Of a stretch of 64,000 bases of DNA, positions 63,060-64,000 are shown in pieces (the first letter of the stretch is position 1; every line of letters starts with the position of its first letter). The notes under the pieces were generated by a model. That model ran no database searches. It was not told where the DNA came from and saw only the letters and a list, made by a program, of their open reading frames with translations. The position numbers and the translations under genes were made by a program. Origin of the DNA: Paraescarpia echinospica (lineage: Eukaryota; Annelida; Polychaeta; Sabellida; Siboglinidae); the NCBI GenBank assembly GCA_020002185.1, contig CM034537.1, forward strand, positions 13,919,905 through 13,983,904. The letters run 5' to 3'.

Positions 63060-63430
63060 GAATGGTAGGGGATAAAAAAGCCCCATAGGGGCGAAACGCC
63101 CTCCCACCCTATCAGACTAGAAAATAAGTATTTTTAGAAATATATCATCATGACTATCTGGTCACAATAAGAGTACAACAGAAACCAAACACGCGGTAAG
63201 CTGCTGACATTACCATTTGGTCAGCAGCATGTATACAGTAGCCGTGGGAAACTCAGATGAAAGAAGCGAATATGTAGAACATGCATATAATAGAACACGG
63301 CTGGGTGCGAAATATGACAACAATATAAAATAAAGAAATTGTAATATTTCAAAGGCCACCTGAGAGCGTTTTGCTACGTGGGTGGGCCTCTTACCCAACG
63401 ACAAGATTCCCGCCAAAATGACTGCAATAT
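63060..63430 (-). repeat. Dispersed repeat, inverted relative of 37850-38340
   Basis: Matches the other copy in reverse: GGGGCGAAACGCCCTCCCACC at left (slightly diverged), TGGTCACAATAAGAGTACAAC, ACATTACCATTTGGTCAGCAG, and GTGGGTGGGCCTCTTACCC at right. Confidence 0.65.
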
Positions 63431-64000
63431 ATTTTTATAAACAAGACTCATTAAAATGTCAACACATGGAACATGGGCCTATACCTAAGAAACCGAACTA
63501 TATTATCCATGACACGCAGACTAATTATGTGTACACATTCTTGTCACAGATTGGCAAGGTCTCCGTAACTATATGGCTCAAGTGTAGTAGGGTTCAGTAT
63601 TAATTATGTCAACGCTTGTGAATGAGGGCAGCAACCGTCAACAACGCAACAAGGAACAATGGAAAGTTTATGAATTTTATTACATACATAAATAACAAAG
63701 CTCTTTTGAGAAAAATAATAGAATGGCTCGTTAAAAAAATAAGTACTATTAGCACTCTCAAGGGAGTTTCAAATGTCAATGCATTACAAGTTCAGGTCCG
63801 CTCGGACTCAGGTAAGTAACATCAAGGAATCTATACCATCCCCAGTATAGAGAACAACAGCCTCTTAATTACATACAATACATTGAGATAGTTCAAAGAA
63901 GTTTAGCCGGCAACTTAACATATCAATATATCATCGACTTGTCACTTCCCTATGCATCGTCTCGCCGCGTAGTCAAGCGAAAGTTCGTCGCGCTCGCTCC
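63431..64000. other. Window end: no gene recognised
   Basis: Short frames only; the last 40 bases are CpG-rich. Confidence 0.4.

Overview
This is a metazoan (almost certainly invertebrate) nuclear genomic window. Genes are split by GT-AG introns, and the space between them is filled with eukaryotic repeats: CR1-like, RTE-like and other LINEs, Ty3/gypsy LTR elements, TTAA-flanked and hAT-like DNA elements, microsatellites and minisatellites. The repeat mix would suit a marine invertebrate such as a lancelet, hemichordate, brachiopod or mollusc, but the sequence alone does not fix the species. There is no sign of prokaryotic or organellar DNA.

Two host genes can be read. (1) NKAP, plus strand, eight coding exons between 2666 and 19410. 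They join in frame to a 415-codon protein with an N-terminal RS domain, a Gly-rich linker, a basic Lys-rich middle and the highly conserved C-terminal NKAP domain. (2) A ROCO-family GTPase, minus strand, with four confident exons between 46339 and 40633: leucine-rich repeats, a Roc GTPase domain with P-loop, DxxG and THAD motifs, COR, then a Cys-rich segment. It resembles MFHAS1 and LRRK-type proteins. Its 3' end is unresolved.

The rest is mostly transposon strata. 1-1020: decayed gypsy pol. The NKAP introns carry two copies of a long repeat (4012-6049; 12155-16825), two full-length palindromic TTAA-flanked elements with tRNA-like modules in both arms (6870-8778; 14505-16313, the latter nested in the second long repeat), and a 45-bp and a 38-bp minisatellite. 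19810-20300: LINE remnant. 21458-28000: an element with CAG...CTG inverted ends, split by a gypsy retrotransposon (22414-27455) with near-identical 163-bp LTRs. 28102-31056: dead CR1-like LINE inserted in a small repeat. 32299-34370 and 34990-36680: two gypsy remnants in opposite orientation. 49620-53145: a CR1-like LINE with an esterase ORF1 and an intact EN-RT ORF2. 48240-48690, 53480-54720, 58690-60020 and 62490-62800: further LINE remnants. Long simple repeats lie at 32935-33102 (CT), 43350-43805 (GA/GGGA) and 55647-55794 (GT).

Most interesting: the palindromic TTAA elements carrying four tRNA-like modules, one of them with its empty site preserved in a paralogous repeat; the ORF1/ORF2 overlap in the intact LINE, where a motif needed by the endonuclease lies upstream of the first ATG; and the recently inserted but already defective gypsy element. 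I do not see a compact new multi-gene system.
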